Source: Pseudomonadota bacterium
GTDB taxonomy: Bacteria; Pseudomonadota; Gammaproteobacteria; Burkholderiales; Burkholderiaceae_C
Length of the DNA stretch: 64,000 nt
Reading direction: 5' to 3'
Assembly (NCBI GenBank): GCA_021845965.1
Contig: JAJZUZ010000001.1
Location: forward strand, 182,261-246,260
The translations under genes were made by a program, and so were the position numbers. Within the stretch, counting starts at the first letter, position 1. Each line of letters starts with the position of its first letter. Shown here one piece after another: positions 21,929-31,884 of the stretch. The notes under the pieces are model-generated. The model saw nothing but the letters and a program-made list of their open reading frames with translations, was not told the DNA's origin and ran no database searches.

Positions 21929-22749
21929 CCCGGGAGCTGCCCGCCGCTGCAGCGCTCGATACCTGCCAGGTCCCGACGCGACGCGACGCTGCTCAGCCCC
22001 GCCGCCACGAGCAGCGCGCGCACGGCGGCCGCCTGGTCCCAGCCGTGTTCCAGCAGCAGCCAGCCGCCGGGCAGCAGATGACGCGGCGCCTGGGCGACGA
22101 TGGCCCGGATGGCGTCCAGCCCCTCCGGGCCGGAGGTCAGGGCCACGCGCGGCTCGTGGCCGAGTCGCTCCAGATGCGGATCGCCCTCGGCAATATAGGG
22201 TGGGTTGGAAACGATGAGGTGAAAGCGCTCGCTGCGGCCGTTCAGCCAGTGCCCCTGGAGGAAGCGCACGTCCAGTCGCAGGCGCTGCGCATTGGCCTGC
22301 GCCACGGCCAGAGCGTCGGCGCTGGTATCCACTGCCGTGACTTGCGCATCGCTGCGCCGCGTCTTCAGGGCCAGTGCAATGGCGCCGCTGCCGGTGCCCA
22401 AATCCACAACCGCGGGTGCTGGTATGTCCAGGAGGCATTCCAGCGCCCAGTCCACCAGGGGTTCGGTATCGGGGCGTGGGTCGAGCACCCGACGATCCAC
22501 CTGCAACTCCAGACCGTAGAACTCGCGCACGCCCGTCAGGTAGGCCAGCGGCGTACCGGCGGCACGGCGGCGCGCCAGGCTGATGTAGCGCATCTCGGCT
22601 TCGGGATCGAGTGCATCGGTGTCGTGCGCCAGCAGCCAGGCGCGGTCGTGCTGCGGGCGCCCCAGCGCATGCAGCAACAGGAGTTGCGCGTCGAGCCGTT
22701 CCAGTCCGAGGGCGGAGCAGGCGGCGGCGATGGCTTGCTGGATCTGCAT
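21925..22749 (-). CDS. prmC: Release factor glutamine methyltransferase PrmC
   Basis: PrmC methylates the glutamine of the GGQ motif in release factors RF1 and RF2. The 274-residue protein has an N-terminal helical domain and a SAM-binding fold with VVDLGTGSGAIALALK and AVDTSADALAVA. Its catalytic NPPY motif sits in LIVSNPPYIAEGDPHL. It lies 66 bp downstream of prfA, whose product is its substrate; prfA-prmC is a classic pair. Its stop codon shares bases with the convergent alkB stop. Confidence 0.96.
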   Translation of the reverse strand: MQIQQAIAAACSALGLERLDAQLLLLHALGRPQHDRAWLLAHDTDALDPEAEMRYISLARRRAAGTPLAYLTGVREFYGLELQVDRRVLDPRPDTEPLVDWALECLLDIPAPAVVDLGTGSGAIALALKTRRSDAQVTAVDTSADALAVAQANAQRLRLDVRFLQGHWLNGRSERFHLIVSNPPYIAEGDPHLERLGHEPRVALTSGPEGLDAIRAIVAQAPRHLLPGGWLLLEHGWDQAAAVRALLVAAGLSSVASRRDLAGIERCSGGQLPG

Positions 22750-22815
22750 GCGTTTGCTACGGAAACGATAGCTACATTGTAGGACACCATGCCGGCATCG
22801 GGTGGATTGGATCGG

Positions 22816-23901
22816 TCAAGTGTTGCCCACTTCCAACTCCGCGAGCTGCTCGGCCTCGCGCGCGTGGCGCAGGGCCCGCACGACCTCGTCCAGGGCGCCC
22901 TCCATGATGTGGTCGAGCTTGTAGAGCGTCAGGTTGATGCGGTGGTCGGTCAGACGCCCCTGGGGGAAGTTGTAGGTGCGGATGCGGTCGCTGCGGTCGC
23001 CACTGCCGATCAGCCCCTTGCGCAGGGCCGCGTCCTTGGCGGCACGCTCGCTGCGTTCCCTTTCCTGGATGCGCGCGGCCAGCACCTGCAGCGCCTTGGC
23101 CTTGTTGCGGTGCTGGCTGCGGTCATCCTGGCACTCAGCCACGATCCCGGTCGGCAGGTGCGTGATGCGCACCGCGGAGTCAGTCTTGTTGATGTGCTGG
23201 CCTCCGGCCCCACTGGCGCGGAAGGTGTCGATGCGCAGGTCCGCCGGGTTGATCTGCACCGCCTGTGCCTCGTCGGGCTCGGGCAGCACAGCCACGGTGC
23301 AGGCGCTGGTGTGGATGCGGCCTTGCGTTTCGGTGGCCGGTACGCGCTGCACGCGATGGCCGCCGGATTCGAAGCGCAGGTCGCCATAGACATGGTCGCC
23401 CTCGATGCGCAGCACCACCTCCTTGTAGCCGCCGAGCTCGCTGGGCGACTCGCTCATGAGTTCCGTCTTCCAGCCGCGCTGGTCCGCGTAGCGGCTGTAC
23501 ATGCGCAGCAGGTCGCCGGCAAACAGGGCGGATTCGTCGCCGCCGGTGCCGGCGCGGATTTCCAGGAAAGCGTTGCGCGCGTCGTCCGGGTCCCGGGGCA
23601 GCAGCAGGCGCTGCAGTTCGTCTTCCAGCTGTGCCAGCTCGGCGTCGGCCGCGGCCACTTCCTCGCGCGCCATCTCGGCCATGTCCGGGTCGGCCAGCAT
23701 CTCCTGGGCGCCTGCCAGATCGGCCTCGCGTTGCCGGTAGCGCGCGTAGCGGCCGGCGATCTGCGTGACCTCGCTGTGTTCGCGCGAGAGCGCGAGAAAC
23801 TGGCGCATGTCGGCCATGATGTCCTCGCGCGAGAGCAGGAAGTTCAGCTCCTCCAGACGCTGGGCGTAGCGTTCGAGTTGCTGGCGCAGAAACGGTTTCA
23901 T
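22816..23901 (-). CDS. prfA: Peptide chain release factor 1
   Basis: RF1 reads UAA and UAG and triggers peptide release. The 361-residue protein has the GGQ loop in [20 protein letters not shown] and the RF1-type segment [20 protein letters not shown]. The C-terminal [20 protein letters not shown] also matches. It lies between hemA and prmC in the order hemA-prfA-prmC, as in E. coli. Confidence 0.97.
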   Translation of the reverse strand: MKPFLRQQLERYAQRLEELNFLLSREDIMADMRQFLALSREHSEVTQIAGRYARYRQREADLAGAQEMLADPDMAEMAREEVAAADAELAQLEDELQRLLLPRDPDDARNAFLEIRAGTGGDESALFAGDLLRMYSRYADQRGWKTELMSESPSELGGYKEVVLRIEGDHVYGDLRFESGGHRVQRVPATETQGRIHTSACTVAVLPEPDEAQAVQINPADLRIDTFRASGAGGQHINKTDSAVRITHLPTGIVAECQDDRSQHRNKAKALQVLAARIQERERSERAAKDAALRKGLIGSGDRSDRIRTYNFPQGRLTDHRINLTLYKLDHIMEGALDEVVRALRHAREAEQLAELEVGNT

Positions 23902-23996
23902 TCGGGTCCCGGGATGGTTGGCGTCGGCCCGCCTGTCGGCGCAGGCGGGGGAAGGCGAGCCCGCGCGACAGGCGCAGGGCGGTGGGCCGAGCGTCG

Positions 23997-25256
23997 CTAA
24001 CGCTCTTTACGCAGGAAGAAGTGCTGGATGGCAGCGCTGGCACGTTCCCGCGCCGCCGCGTCGCCGGCGTGCAGTTCCGCCAGCGCACCGTGCAGCATCT
24101 TCTGCGTCAGTCCGCGGGCGAGGGCGTCGAGCACGGCGTCCGTATCCTCGCCCTTGGCCAGCAGCCTGCGCGCGCGGGCGATTTCGGCCACGCGCCATTC
24201 CTCGGCCTGGGCGTTGAGCTGCTGGATCAGCGGGACGCTGCTGCGCTGGTCCAGCCAGTGCATGAAGCTTTGCACACCGGCGTCGATGATGACCTCCGCC
24301 TGCGCCACGGCCGCCTGGCGGTTGGCCTGTCCCGTCTGCACCACGGCGGCCAGGTCGTCGACCGTGTAGAGGTAGACGTCGGCCAGGCTCTTGACCTCGG
24401 GTTCGATGTCGCGTGGCACCGCCAGGTCCACCATGAACATGGGCCGATGCCGGCGGGCCTTCAGCGCACGCTCTACCGCGCCCAGGCCGATGAGCGGCAG
24501 GGTGCTGGCGGTGCAGCTGATGACGGCGTCAAATTCGTGCAGGCGGGCGGGCAGGTCAGCCAGGCGCATCACCTCGGCCCCAAAACGGCTGGCCAGCTTC
24601 TCGCCGCGATCGAGCGTGCGGTTGGCGATGGCCATGCCCTTCGGGTTCTTGGCTGCGAAATGGGTGGCGGCCAGCTCGATCATCTCGCCGGCGCCGACAA
24701 AGAGGATGCGCACGCGGCGCAGGTCTTCGAACAACTGGCTGGCCAGGCGTACGGCGGCGGCGGCCATGCTGATGGAGTGGGCGCCGATTTCGGTGGAAGT
24801 GCGCACTTCCTTGGCGACGGCAAAGCTGCGCTGGAACAACTGGTTGAGTGTGGTGCCCAGCGCGCCGGCTTCTTCGGCCACGCGCACGGCGTCCTTCATC
24901 TGGCCCAGGATCTGCGCCTCGCCCAGCACCATGGAGTCCAGGCCGCTGGCGACACGGAAGGCGTGACGCGCGGCCTGGTCGCCCTCGAGCGCATAGGTGT
25001 GGGAGCGCAGCTCCTCGGGCGATACACCACCGCTGCGGGCCAGCCAGTCAAGCGTGGGCGCCAGCTCCAGCCGGTCGCTGGCGCAATAGATCTCGGTACG
25101 GTTGCAGGTCGAGAGGATGGCGGCCTCGGGCGGGCGTGGCAGCGAACTGCGCAGGCCCTGCAGCGTAGGCGCCAGCTGGTCCACGGCAAACGCAAACCGG
25201 CCGCGCAGATCGAGCGGCGCGGTCGTGTGATTGATGCCCAAAGCCCAGACTGCCAT
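23997..25256 (-). CDS. hemA: Glutamyl-tRNA reductase
   Basis: HemA reduces glutamyl-tRNA to glutamate-1-semialdehyde, the entry step of the C5 tetrapyrrole pathway. The 419-residue protein starts [20 protein letters not shown]. Its catalytic cysteine is C51 in [15 protein letters not shown], and [20 protein letters not shown] follows. The NADPH-binding domain has [19 protein letters not shown], and a C-terminal dimerisation helix ends the protein. There is no visible Shine-Dalgarno, and a TATAAT hexamer ends 6 bp before the ATG, which would fit a leaderless transcript. prfA follows after 95 bp. Confidence 0.97.
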   Translation of the reverse strand: MAVWALGINHTTAPLDLRGRFAFAVDQLAPTLQGLRSSLPRPPEAAILSTCNRTEIYCASDRLELAPTLDWLARSGGVSPEELRSHTYALEGDQAARHAFRVASGLDSMVLGEAQILGQMKDAVRVAEEAGALGTTLNQLFQRSFAVAKEVRTSTEIGAHSISMAAAAVRLASQLFEDLRRVRILFVGAGEMIELAATHFAAKNPKGMAIANRTLDRGEKLASRFGAEVMRLADLPARLHEFDAVISCTASTLPLIGLGAVERALKARRHRPMFMVDLAVPRDIEPEVKSLADVYLYTVDDLAAVVQTGQANRQAAVAQAEVIIDAGVQSFMHWLDQRSSVPLIQQLNAQAEEWRVAEIARARRLLAKGEDTDAVLDALARGLTQKMLHGALAELHAGDAAARERASAAIQHFFLRKER

Positions 25257-25262
25257 GACAGG

Positions 25263-25268
25263 ATTATA
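25263..25268 (-). promoter_or_regulatory. Consensus -10 hexamer directly upstream of hemA
   Basis: On the minus strand TATAAT occupies 25268-25263, with only CCTGTC between it and the hemA ATG at 25256. The start site expected 6-7 nt downstream is the A of the ATG. No good -35 box is visible at 16-18 bp. Confidence 0.35.
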
Positions 25269-25325
25269 AAATTTGCCGGCCCCCCGAGGGTTTTCTCCAA
25301 GAACCGGCGCCCACGCGCCCTGTCC

Positions 25326-25604
25326 ATGAACCTATCCGACGTCCTCTGGCACCTGTTGAACTTTGCTGCGCCGGCCCTGGCCCTCGCCCTGCTGCTGCCC
25401 TTGCTCAGCCGCTTAGTCCTGCGCAGGAAGGCAGCGCTGCTGCCCTGGTGGGGGCAGACGTTGCTGAATCTGGCGGTGGGCGTTGCGGCGCTCACGGCGG
25501 CCTTTTGGTGGTTGGACCACGACGGCAAGATGTTCGGTTATGGCTTGCTGGTACTGGCCGTATCCTCATGCCAGTGGTTGCTGGTGCGTGGCTGGCGCGG
25601 CTGA
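25326..25604 (+). CDS. Small hydrophobic membrane protein, unknown function
   Basis: A 92-residue ORF starting [20 protein letters not shown] with three probable membrane helices: about residues 10-32, 43-63 and 70-86. A basic loop [13 protein letters not shown] lies between the first two, and the tail RGWRG is positive. No known motif is seen. It is divergent from hemA (69 bp apart) and followed 16 bp later by a strong bidirectional terminator, which supports its being a real one-gene unit. Similar small membrane proteins sit next to hemA in related genomes as far as I recall; the function is unknown. Confidence 0.75.
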   Translation: MNLSDVLWHLLNFAAPALALALLLPLLSRLVLRRKAALLPWWGQTLLNLAVGVAALTAAFWWLDHDGKMFGYGLLVLAVSSCQWLLVRGWRG

Positions 25605-25620
25605 GACGGTCGTCGCCAAG

Positions 25621-25649
25621 AAAAAAACCGGGCTGGGCCCGGTTTTTTT
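25621..25649. terminator. Bidirectional rho-independent terminator
   Basis: A 13-bp perfect stem: AAAAAAACCGGGC (25621-25633) and GCCCGGTTTTTTT (25637-25649) with a 3-nt loop. The T-run appears on both strands, so it can stop the small membrane protein gene (plus) and the barrel protein gene (minus). Confidence 0.95.
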
Positions 25650-25664
25650 CTTTGCCCAAGACGC

Positions 25665-26189
25665 TCAAAAATTGACCACGGCGCCAATGGACAGACGCGT
25701 CATGTCGGCCTTGTCGTTCGAGTTCGGGATCTTGGCCTTGCCCAGGATTTCATACTGGGCTCGCGCGCTGACCGTGGGGTTGATCTGGAACTCGCCACCG
25801 AAACCCAGCACCAGGTCGTCCGGAAGACCGTTGATCTCGCCGTTGTGCACGCCCACGCCGGCCTTGCCGAACAGGCTGAAATCCCGGTTGATCGGCAACA
25901 GGCCCACGGCAACGGCGCTCACGATGGTCTGGCTCACGCTGACACGGGCGGTGCTTGGGGGCGTGGTCGCGGTGGCGCTGCCGACGAGGGTAAGGCCGCC
26001 TTCAAAGCGCAGATTCGGCTGGTACACATAACCCACGGAGGCGGTCAGCGCGTCCGGGCTGCTGTAGGAACCGGGACCACTCATATTGATGGTGCCGTAG
26101 TCGACGGCACCGTAATAGACCGAAGGCTGCGCCAGGGCGGGCGTGCCGGCGGCGGCGCAGAGCACGGCAGTGGCAAACAGTTTTTTCAT
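25665..26189 (-). CDS. Outer-membrane beta-barrel protein, first of two paralogs
   Basis: The start giving MKKLFATAVLCAAAGTPALAQ is chosen because it creates a clear signal peptide (cleavage after ALA) and has a GAGAGG site; a longer frame upstream lacks both. The 174-residue product has alternating hydrophobic strands, and a terminal phenylalanine (LSIGAVVNF) is the classic beta-barrel assembly signal. This fits an 8-stranded OmpA/AcfA-like barrel. It is clearly paralogous to the protein at 29459-30001: FSLFGKAGVGVHNG matches FELFGKAGLGFHTV, and the last 14 residues are nearly the same. It diverges from marR-emrA-emrB and may share its regulation. Ligand and role are unknown. Confidence 0.85.
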   Translation of the reverse strand: MKKLFATAVLCAAAGTPALAQPSVYYGAVDYGTINMSGPGSYSSPDALTASVGYVYQPNLRFEGGLTLVGSATATTPPSTARVSVSQTIVSAVAVGLLPINRDFSLFGKAGVGVHNGEINGLPDDLVLGFGGEFQINPTVSARAQYEILGKAKIPNSNDKADMTRLSIGAVVNF

Positions 26190-26354
26190 GGTGGGGCCTC
26201 TCGTTGGGATGGCAGGAAAAGGTGGACCGGAAAAGGCGCACAGGCGAGATTTTTCGGCCGTTCGCCGCGCCCTCTGTAACCATCTGTTGCGCCATCCCGG
26301 TCCTGAAACAATTTGATCAATATAATAAGCATTGCACACCAATTGGCTCTCGAC

Positions 26355-26783
26355 ATGCAACTCCAGCAGGACAGTCTTGGCGCGCTGCTCGTGGACATCA
26401 CGCGCATGATGCGGCGCGCCTTCCAGCAGAACATGGAAGGCAGCGGACTGACGCTGGCCCAGGCCCGCGTGCTGGTGTACGTGTCACGCCGTGAAGGCCT
26501 GCGCCAGATCGAACTGGCCGAGCTGCTGGAAGTGCAGCCCATCACGCTGGCGCGCCTGATCGATCAGCTGGCGCAGGCCGGCCTGGTCGAACGGCGGGCC
26601 GACCCGCAGGATCGCCGTGCCCACCGGATTCATCTGCTGCCGGCATCCGCGTCGTATCTGCGCTCGATCGAAGCTGTCATGGCGTCGATCCGCGCGCAGG
26701 CCCTGCACGGCCTGGATCGCCCGCAGGCGGCCGCCTTGCTGGAAGGCCTGCGCGTGATGCGCAGCAATTTGTCTGTTCTCTGA
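26355..26783 (+). CDS. MarR-family transcriptional regulator of the efflux cassette
   Basis: A 142-residue winged-helix protein if started at ATG 26355 (MQLQQDSLGALLVDITRMMR); a TTG at 26313 would add 14 residues and is less likely. The winged helix runs from LAQARVLVYVSRREGLRQIE through ELAELLEVQPITLARLIDQL to a wing with RRADPQDRRAHRI, all in the MarR pattern. It sits 36 bp before emrA and diverges from the barrel protein gene. The 165-bp intergenic region with the palindrome TTGATCAA (26313-26320) is the natural operator candidate. By analogy with EmrR/MprA it would repress emrAB until a drug or phenolic ligand binds. Confidence 0.9.
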   Translation: MQLQQDSLGALLVDITRMMRRAFQQNMEGSGLTLAQARVLVYVSRREGLRQIELAELLEVQPITLARLIDQLAQAGLVERRADPQDRRAHRIHLLPASASYLRSIEAVMASIRAQALHGLDRPQAAALLEGLRVMRSNLSVL

Positions 26784-26819
26784 CTACCCCGTCCATTCAT
26801 TCCGGCTACGTACCTTCCC

Positions 26820-27896
26820 ATGAGCACGCCTTCCACTTCCGCTCCCGCATCGCAACCCACGCACCCCGAAGCAGGGCGGCGCCGCAAGCGTCTGCTGCTG
26901 CTGGTCGCCGTGCCGGCTCTGGTGGCAGTCGGGTCGCTGGGGGGCTACCTGCACGGTGGCCGCTATGTCGAGACGGAGAACGCCTATGTCAAGGTCGACA
27001 AGGTGCCGGTCAGCGCGGCCGTGGCGGGTACGGTGGCGCAGGTCCAGGCGCAGGAGAACGAGCGTGTGCAAGCCGGGCAGGTCCTGTATCGCCTCGACGC
27101 TGCGCCGTTTGAGGTGGCGGTGGCGCGCGCCGAAGCCAGGCTGGCGCAGGTGCGCACCGATCTGGCGGCGCTCAAGGCCAGCTACCGCGAGAAACAGGCC
27201 GAGATCGACCTGGCGCGCACCCGGCAGCGCTTCGCCCAGCGCGACCAGCAGCGTCAGGCCGACCTCGTGGCGCGCAACTTCATCTCGGCGTCCCGATTTG
27301 ACGATGCCAAGCTCAACGCCGATCTGGCGGCGCAGCAGGTGACGACACTGGAGCAGGACCTCAGGCGCCTGGCGGAGGCGCTCGGCGGCAGCCCGGCCTT
27401 GCCGCCGGGGGAGCACCCGGCCTACCGGGCGGCCCAGGCCGAGCTGGCCCAGGCCCGGCTGGATCTGGCGCGCATCGAAGTGCGCGCCCCCGTTGCCGGC
27501 ACGGTGAGCAAGCCGCCCAAGGTCGGGCAGTACCTGCCGGTGGGCAGCACGGCCCTGGCCTTGATGTCCGGCGGCCCGGTTTGGGTGGAAGCCAACTTCA
27601 CCGAGACGGATCTGACCCATGTGCAACCGGGGCAGGCGGTGGCCGTGCAGGTGGACACCTACCCGGACCAGGTCTGGCACGGTCATGTGGACAGCCTGAG
27701 CCCGGCTACTGGCTCCGAGTTTGCCGTGATCCCGGCGCAGAACGCCACCGGCAACTGGGTCAAGATTGCACAGCGCGTGCCCGTGCGCATCGCGCTGGAC
27801 GTGACGCCGGGTGCGCCGGTGCTGCGCGCCGGGTTGAGTGCGGTGGTGGAGATCGACACCGGCCACCGCCGTTCGCTGCTGGGTCTGCACATCTGA
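26820..27896 (+). CDS. emrA: HlyD-family membrane fusion protein, EmrA-like
   Basis: This is the periplasmic adaptor of a tripartite drug efflux pump. The 358-residue protein has a cytosolic N-terminus, one membrane helix at about residues 22-42 (KRLLLLVAVPALVAVGSLGG) and the lipoyl half-motif ETENAYVKVDKVPVSAAVAG. A long coiled-coil hairpin (about 95-195) follows, then the second lipoyl half (ARIEVRAPVAGTVSKPPKVG) and the beta-barrel domain with WVEANFTETDLTHVQPGQ. It lies between marR and emrB. The outer-membrane channel (TolC type) is not encoded here. Confidence 0.94.
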   Translation: MSTPSTSAPASQPTHPEAGRRRKRLLLLVAVPALVAVGSLGGYLHGGRYVETENAYVKVDKVPVSAAVAGTVAQVQAQENERVQAGQVLYRLDAAPFEVAVARAEARLAQVRTDLAALKASYREKQAEIDLARTRQRFAQRDQQRQADLVARNFISASRFDDAKLNADLAAQQVTTLEQDLRRLAEALGGSPALPPGEHPAYRAAQAELAQARLDLARIEVRAPVAGTVSKPPKVGQYLPVGSTALALMSGGPVWVEANFTETDLTHVQPGQAVAVQVDTYPDQVWHGHVDSLSPATGSEFAVIPAQNATGNWVKIAQRVPVRIALDVTPGAPVLRAGLSAVVEIDTGHRRSLLGLHI

Positions 27897-27906
27897 CGCG
27901 GTGCTT

Positions 27907-29445
27907 ATGACAAGCGAGGGCGTCGCGCCGGCGCAGCACCGTGGGCTGATCACCGTCTCGGTGATGCTGGCCACCATCATGCAGGCGCTGGACACCACGA
28001 TCGCCAACGTGGCCCTGCCGCATATGCAGGGCGCCATGGGCGCCACGCAGGACCAGATTTCCTGGGTGCTGACGTCCTACATCGTCGCGGCGGCCATCTT
28101 CATGCCGCTCACCGGCTTTCTCACGGCACGGCTGGGTCGCAAGCGGGTGTTCATGTGGGCGGTGGTGGGCTTCACCCTTGCCTCCATGTTGTGCGGCGCG
28201 GCGCAGACGCTGCCGCAGATCGTGCTCTTTCGCCTGCTGCAGGGCGTCTTCGGCGCCAGCCTGGTGCCGCTGTCGCAATCGGTGCTGCTCGACAGCTATC
28301 CGCCCGAGAAACACGGCGCAGCCATGGCCATGTGGGGCGTGGGCGTGATGATCGGCCCCATCCTCGGGCCGTCCCTGGGGGGCTGGCTGACCGAGTACTA
28401 CAACTGGCGCTGGGTCTTCTACATCAACCTGCCCTTCGGCGTGCTGGCCTGGCTGGGCCTGGCCTATTTCGTGCACGAAACGCCGATCGACCGCCAGCGG
28501 CGCTTCGATCTGCTTGGCTTCGCCCTGCTGAGCCTGGCCATCGGCGCGCTGCAGATGATGCTGGACCGCGGCGAGTCGCTCGACTGGTTCAGCAGCCGGG
28601 AGGTTGTCATCGAAGCCGCGCTGGCGGCGCTGGCCTTCTACCTCTTCGTGGCGCACATCTTCACGTACGACCATCCCTTCATCGAGCCCGGCCTGTTTGC
28701 CGACCGCAACTTCAGCGTGGGCCTGCTGTTCATCTTCATCATCGGCGTGATCCTGCTGGCGACGATGGCGCTGCTGCCGCCTTTCCTGCAGGGCCTGATG
28801 GCTTACCCGGTGATTGATGTCGGCTATGTACTGGCCCCGCGCGGGGTCGGCACCATGATCGCCATGATCACCGTGGGCAAGCTGTCGGGCAAGGTCGACC
28901 CGCGCTACCAGATCCTGCTGGGCCTGTTGCTGACCAGTCTGTCCTTGTGGGAGATGACCGCCTTCACGACCGACATCACCGCCTGGGACGTGGTGCGCAC
29001 CGGCATGATCCAGGGGCTGGGCCTGGGCTTCATCTTCGTGCCGCTGTCGACCATGACCTTCGCTACGCTGGCACCGCGTTACCGCAACGAAGGCACCGCC
29101 CTGTTCAGCCTGATGCGCAACATCGGCAGCAGCATCGGCATCTCCGTGGTCATCACCTACCTGGCGCAGCGCACGCAGGCCAATCATGCGGTGTTCTCGG
29201 AATACATCAACGCCTCCCGGTTCGCCGTGCGCGATGCGCTGGAAAGCGGCGCCATGGACCTGGGCACGCCGCTGGGCCTGAGCCTGGTGAATGCGCAGGT
29301 CACCCGCCAGGCCGCCACGCTGGCCTACCTGCAGGATTTCCGGCTGATGATGTGGGTCACGCTGGCGGCCGTGCCCTTGCTGGCGCTGCTGCGGCCGCCG
29401 CAACGCAGGCCGGGCGGCGTGCCCGTGCACGCCGCCATGGACTGA
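27907..29445 (+). CDS. emrB: DHA2-family MFS drug:proton antiporter, EmrB-like
   Basis: A 512-residue transporter with about 14 membrane helices, the DHA2 hallmark. The start ATG 27907 is 10 bp after the emrA stop. Motifs include the early LDTTIANVALPHMQGAMGA, the loop motif GFLTARLGRKRVFMWAV, and motif C in MIGPILGPSLGGWLTEYYNW. EmrB exports hydrophobic drugs and uncouplers by proton exchange, with EmrA and a TolC-type channel. Together with the preceding marR it forms a standard self-regulated cassette. The 3' end lies 13 bp from the convergent second barrel gene. Confidence 0.95.
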   Translation: MTSEGVAPAQHRGLITVSVMLATIMQALDTTIANVALPHMQGAMGATQDQISWVLTSYIVAAAIFMPLTGFLTARLGRKRVFMWAVVGFTLASMLCGAAQTLPQIVLFRLLQGVFGASLVPLSQSVLLDSYPPEKHGAAMAMWGVGVMIGPILGPSLGGWLTEYYNWRWVFYINLPFGVLAWLGLAYFVHETPIDRQRRFDLLGFALLSLAIGALQMMLDRGESLDWFSSREVVIEAALAALAFYLFVAHIFTYDHPFIEPGLFADRNFSVGLLFIFIIGVILLATMALLPPFLQGLMAYPVIDVGYVLAPRGVGTMIAMITVGKLSGKVDPRYQILLGLLLTSLSLWEMTAFTTDITAWDVVRTGMIQGLGLGFIFVPLSTMTFATLAPRYRNEGTALFSLMRNIGSSIGISVVITYLAQRTQANHAVFSEYINASRFAVRDALESGAMDLGTPLGLSLVNAQVTRQAATLAYLQDFRLMMWVTLAAVPLLALLRPPQRRPGGVPVHAAMD

Positions 29446-29458
29446 GTTCCGATGACGC

Positions 29459-30001
29459 TCAGAAGTTGAGCAGGGCGCCCACCGACAGGCGGCTGATGTC
29501 CGCGCCCGTGTCGGTGGCGCTGGACTTGGCCTTGCCCAGCGACTCGTACTGCAGGCGCATGCCGAACCGGGACGAGAAGTTCACCTGGGCGCCGGCGCCG
29601 AGGATGATATTGGTGGTGGTGTACGGGTCGTAGGCGCCTGTGCTGTCCGTCATCTTGACGGTGTGGAAACCCAGGCCCGCCTTGCCGAAGAGTTCGAAGC
29701 TCGGGCTGAGCGGAATGAATCCGATGGCAGCGAGCTGCAAGCCGCCCTGGCGTGCATTGACGGTGCCGCTTGCGTCAGTGCGCGTGGAGTCGCTCACGAA
29801 CAGCACGCTGCCCTCAGCCGCCAGGTTGGGGCCGAAGCGGTAGCCGCCCGCCACCGACATGGTGTTCGGATCCGGGAAGCTGCTGTTCTTCATGGCCAGG
29901 GTGCCGAAATCCAGCGCGCCATACCAGTGGCCTTGCGACTGGGCGAAGACAGGGGTGGTGGCGGCGGCGCACAGCAGTGCCGCAGCAAGGGTCTTGTTCA
30001 T
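29459..30001 (-). CDS. Outer-membrane beta-barrel protein, second of two paralogs
   Basis: A 180-residue exported protein with signal peptide MNKTLAAALLCAAATTPVFAQ (cleavage after FA), alternating beta-strand sequence and a terminal Phe (LSVGALLNF). It resembles the protein at 25665-26189 along the whole length: both have YGA[LV]DFGT/YGT near the mature N-terminus, a Y-x-PNL-x-EG strand, LFGKAG, QYE-x-LGKAK and AD-x-[ST]RLS. The two genes bracket marR-emrA-emrB. An 8-stranded barrel of this size cannot replace a TolC channel, so a role in envelope permeability or a local duplication is more likely. Confidence 0.85.
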   Translation of the reverse strand: MNKTLAAALLCAAATTPVFAQSQGHWYGALDFGTLAMKNSSFPDPNTMSVAGGYRFGPNLAAEGSVLFVSDSTRTDASGTVNARQGGLQLAAIGFIPLSPSFELFGKAGLGFHTVKMTDSTGAYDPYTTTNIILGAGAQVNFSSRFGMRLQYESLGKAKSSATDTGADISRLSVGALLNF

Positions 30002-30104
30002 GCTAACTCCGAGACTTGAATACAGGGGATGACGGCCGCCATGCCGCGTGCCGCCATGCGACCAACGGTCGAAGGCCGACGGGCGTTGACCGGGTCACAG
30101 TCTG

Positions 30105-30854
30105 TTACGCGGGCGAGAAGAGATCCACGCGGTCGGTGATGATGCCGTCGATACCCAGGTCGAGCAGGCGATGGGCGGCCCATTCGTCGTTCACTGTGTA
30201 GCACAGGCAACGCAGGCCTGCGCTGCGGGCCTGCGTCAGGCTGGAACGGTCCCATAGGGCATGGTTGCACACCACGGCCACGCAGCCCAGCGTCAGGGCG
30301 GTTTCCAGCCAGCCGGTCCACAGGGTATCGAGCAGCAGGCCGCGCGGCAGCCCGGCGGCCGCGTCACGAGCGCCTTGCAGCGCCTCGGGCTGGAAGGAGG
30401 TCAGCAGTGGCGGGACGGGCTGTCCGTCCCAAAGGCGCGCGGCCGTTGCCGCGACCACCTCGCCGGTGCGCCGCTGGGCGCCTGGCGTGGGCTTGATCTC
30501 GATGTTGAGCAGGTAGTTGTTGCCGATGCAATAGCCGGCGACGGCTTCGAGCGTCGGCAGCGGCTCGCCAGCGAAGCCGCGCGAATGCCAGCGGCCCGCG
30601 TCCAGCCGGGAGAGTGCCTGCCAGTCCAGCTCACCGGCAATGCCGTGGCCATTGGTGGTGCGCTGCAAGGTGGCGTCGTGCAGCAGGAAGGGCACACCGT
30701 CATGCGAGAGCTTCGCATCGCATTCGAACATGCGGTAGCCGTGCGCCGCGCCTGTTCGGAACGCGGCCAGGGTGTTCTCCGGGGCCAGCCTGCCGGCACC
30801 GCGGTGGGCGATCCAGCGCGGGTAGGGCCAATGGTGCTCGAAATCGATGCTCAT
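30105..30854 (-). CDS. ugpQ: Glycerophosphodiester phosphodiesterase UgpQ
   Basis: A cytosolic enzyme that cleaves imported glycerophosphodiesters to glycerol-3-phosphate and an alcohol. I start at MSIDFEHHWPYPRWIAHRGA, 10 bp after the ugpC stop; a longer frame would run into ugpC. The 249-residue protein has the GDPD catalytic motif HRGAGRLAPENTLAAF and the metal ligands in MFECDAKLSHDGVPFLLHD. It ends GIDGIITDRVDLF. As the last gene of ugpBAEC-Q it matches the E. coli layout exactly. Confidence 0.95.
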   Translation of the reverse strand: MSIDFEHHWPYPRWIAHRGAGRLAPENTLAAFRTGAAHGYRMFECDAKLSHDGVPFLLHDATLQRTTNGHGIAGELDWQALSRLDAGRWHSRGFAGEPLPTLEAVAGYCIGNNYLLNIEIKPTPGAQRRTGEVVAATAARLWDGQPVPPLLTSFQPEALQGARDAAAGLPRGLLLDTLWTGWLETALTLGCVAVVCNHALWDRSSLTQARSAGLRCLCYTVNDEWAAHRLLDLGIDGIITDRVDLFSPA

Positions 30855-30864
30855 GCGCCGGAAT

Positions 30865-31883
<1,019 letters not shown>

Positions 31884-31884
<1 letters not shown>

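Noticed and set aside
29459-30001. Second barrel protein as the outer-membrane channel of EmrAB
   Set aside because: At 180 residues with no long helical segments it cannot form a TolC-type channel-tunnel.
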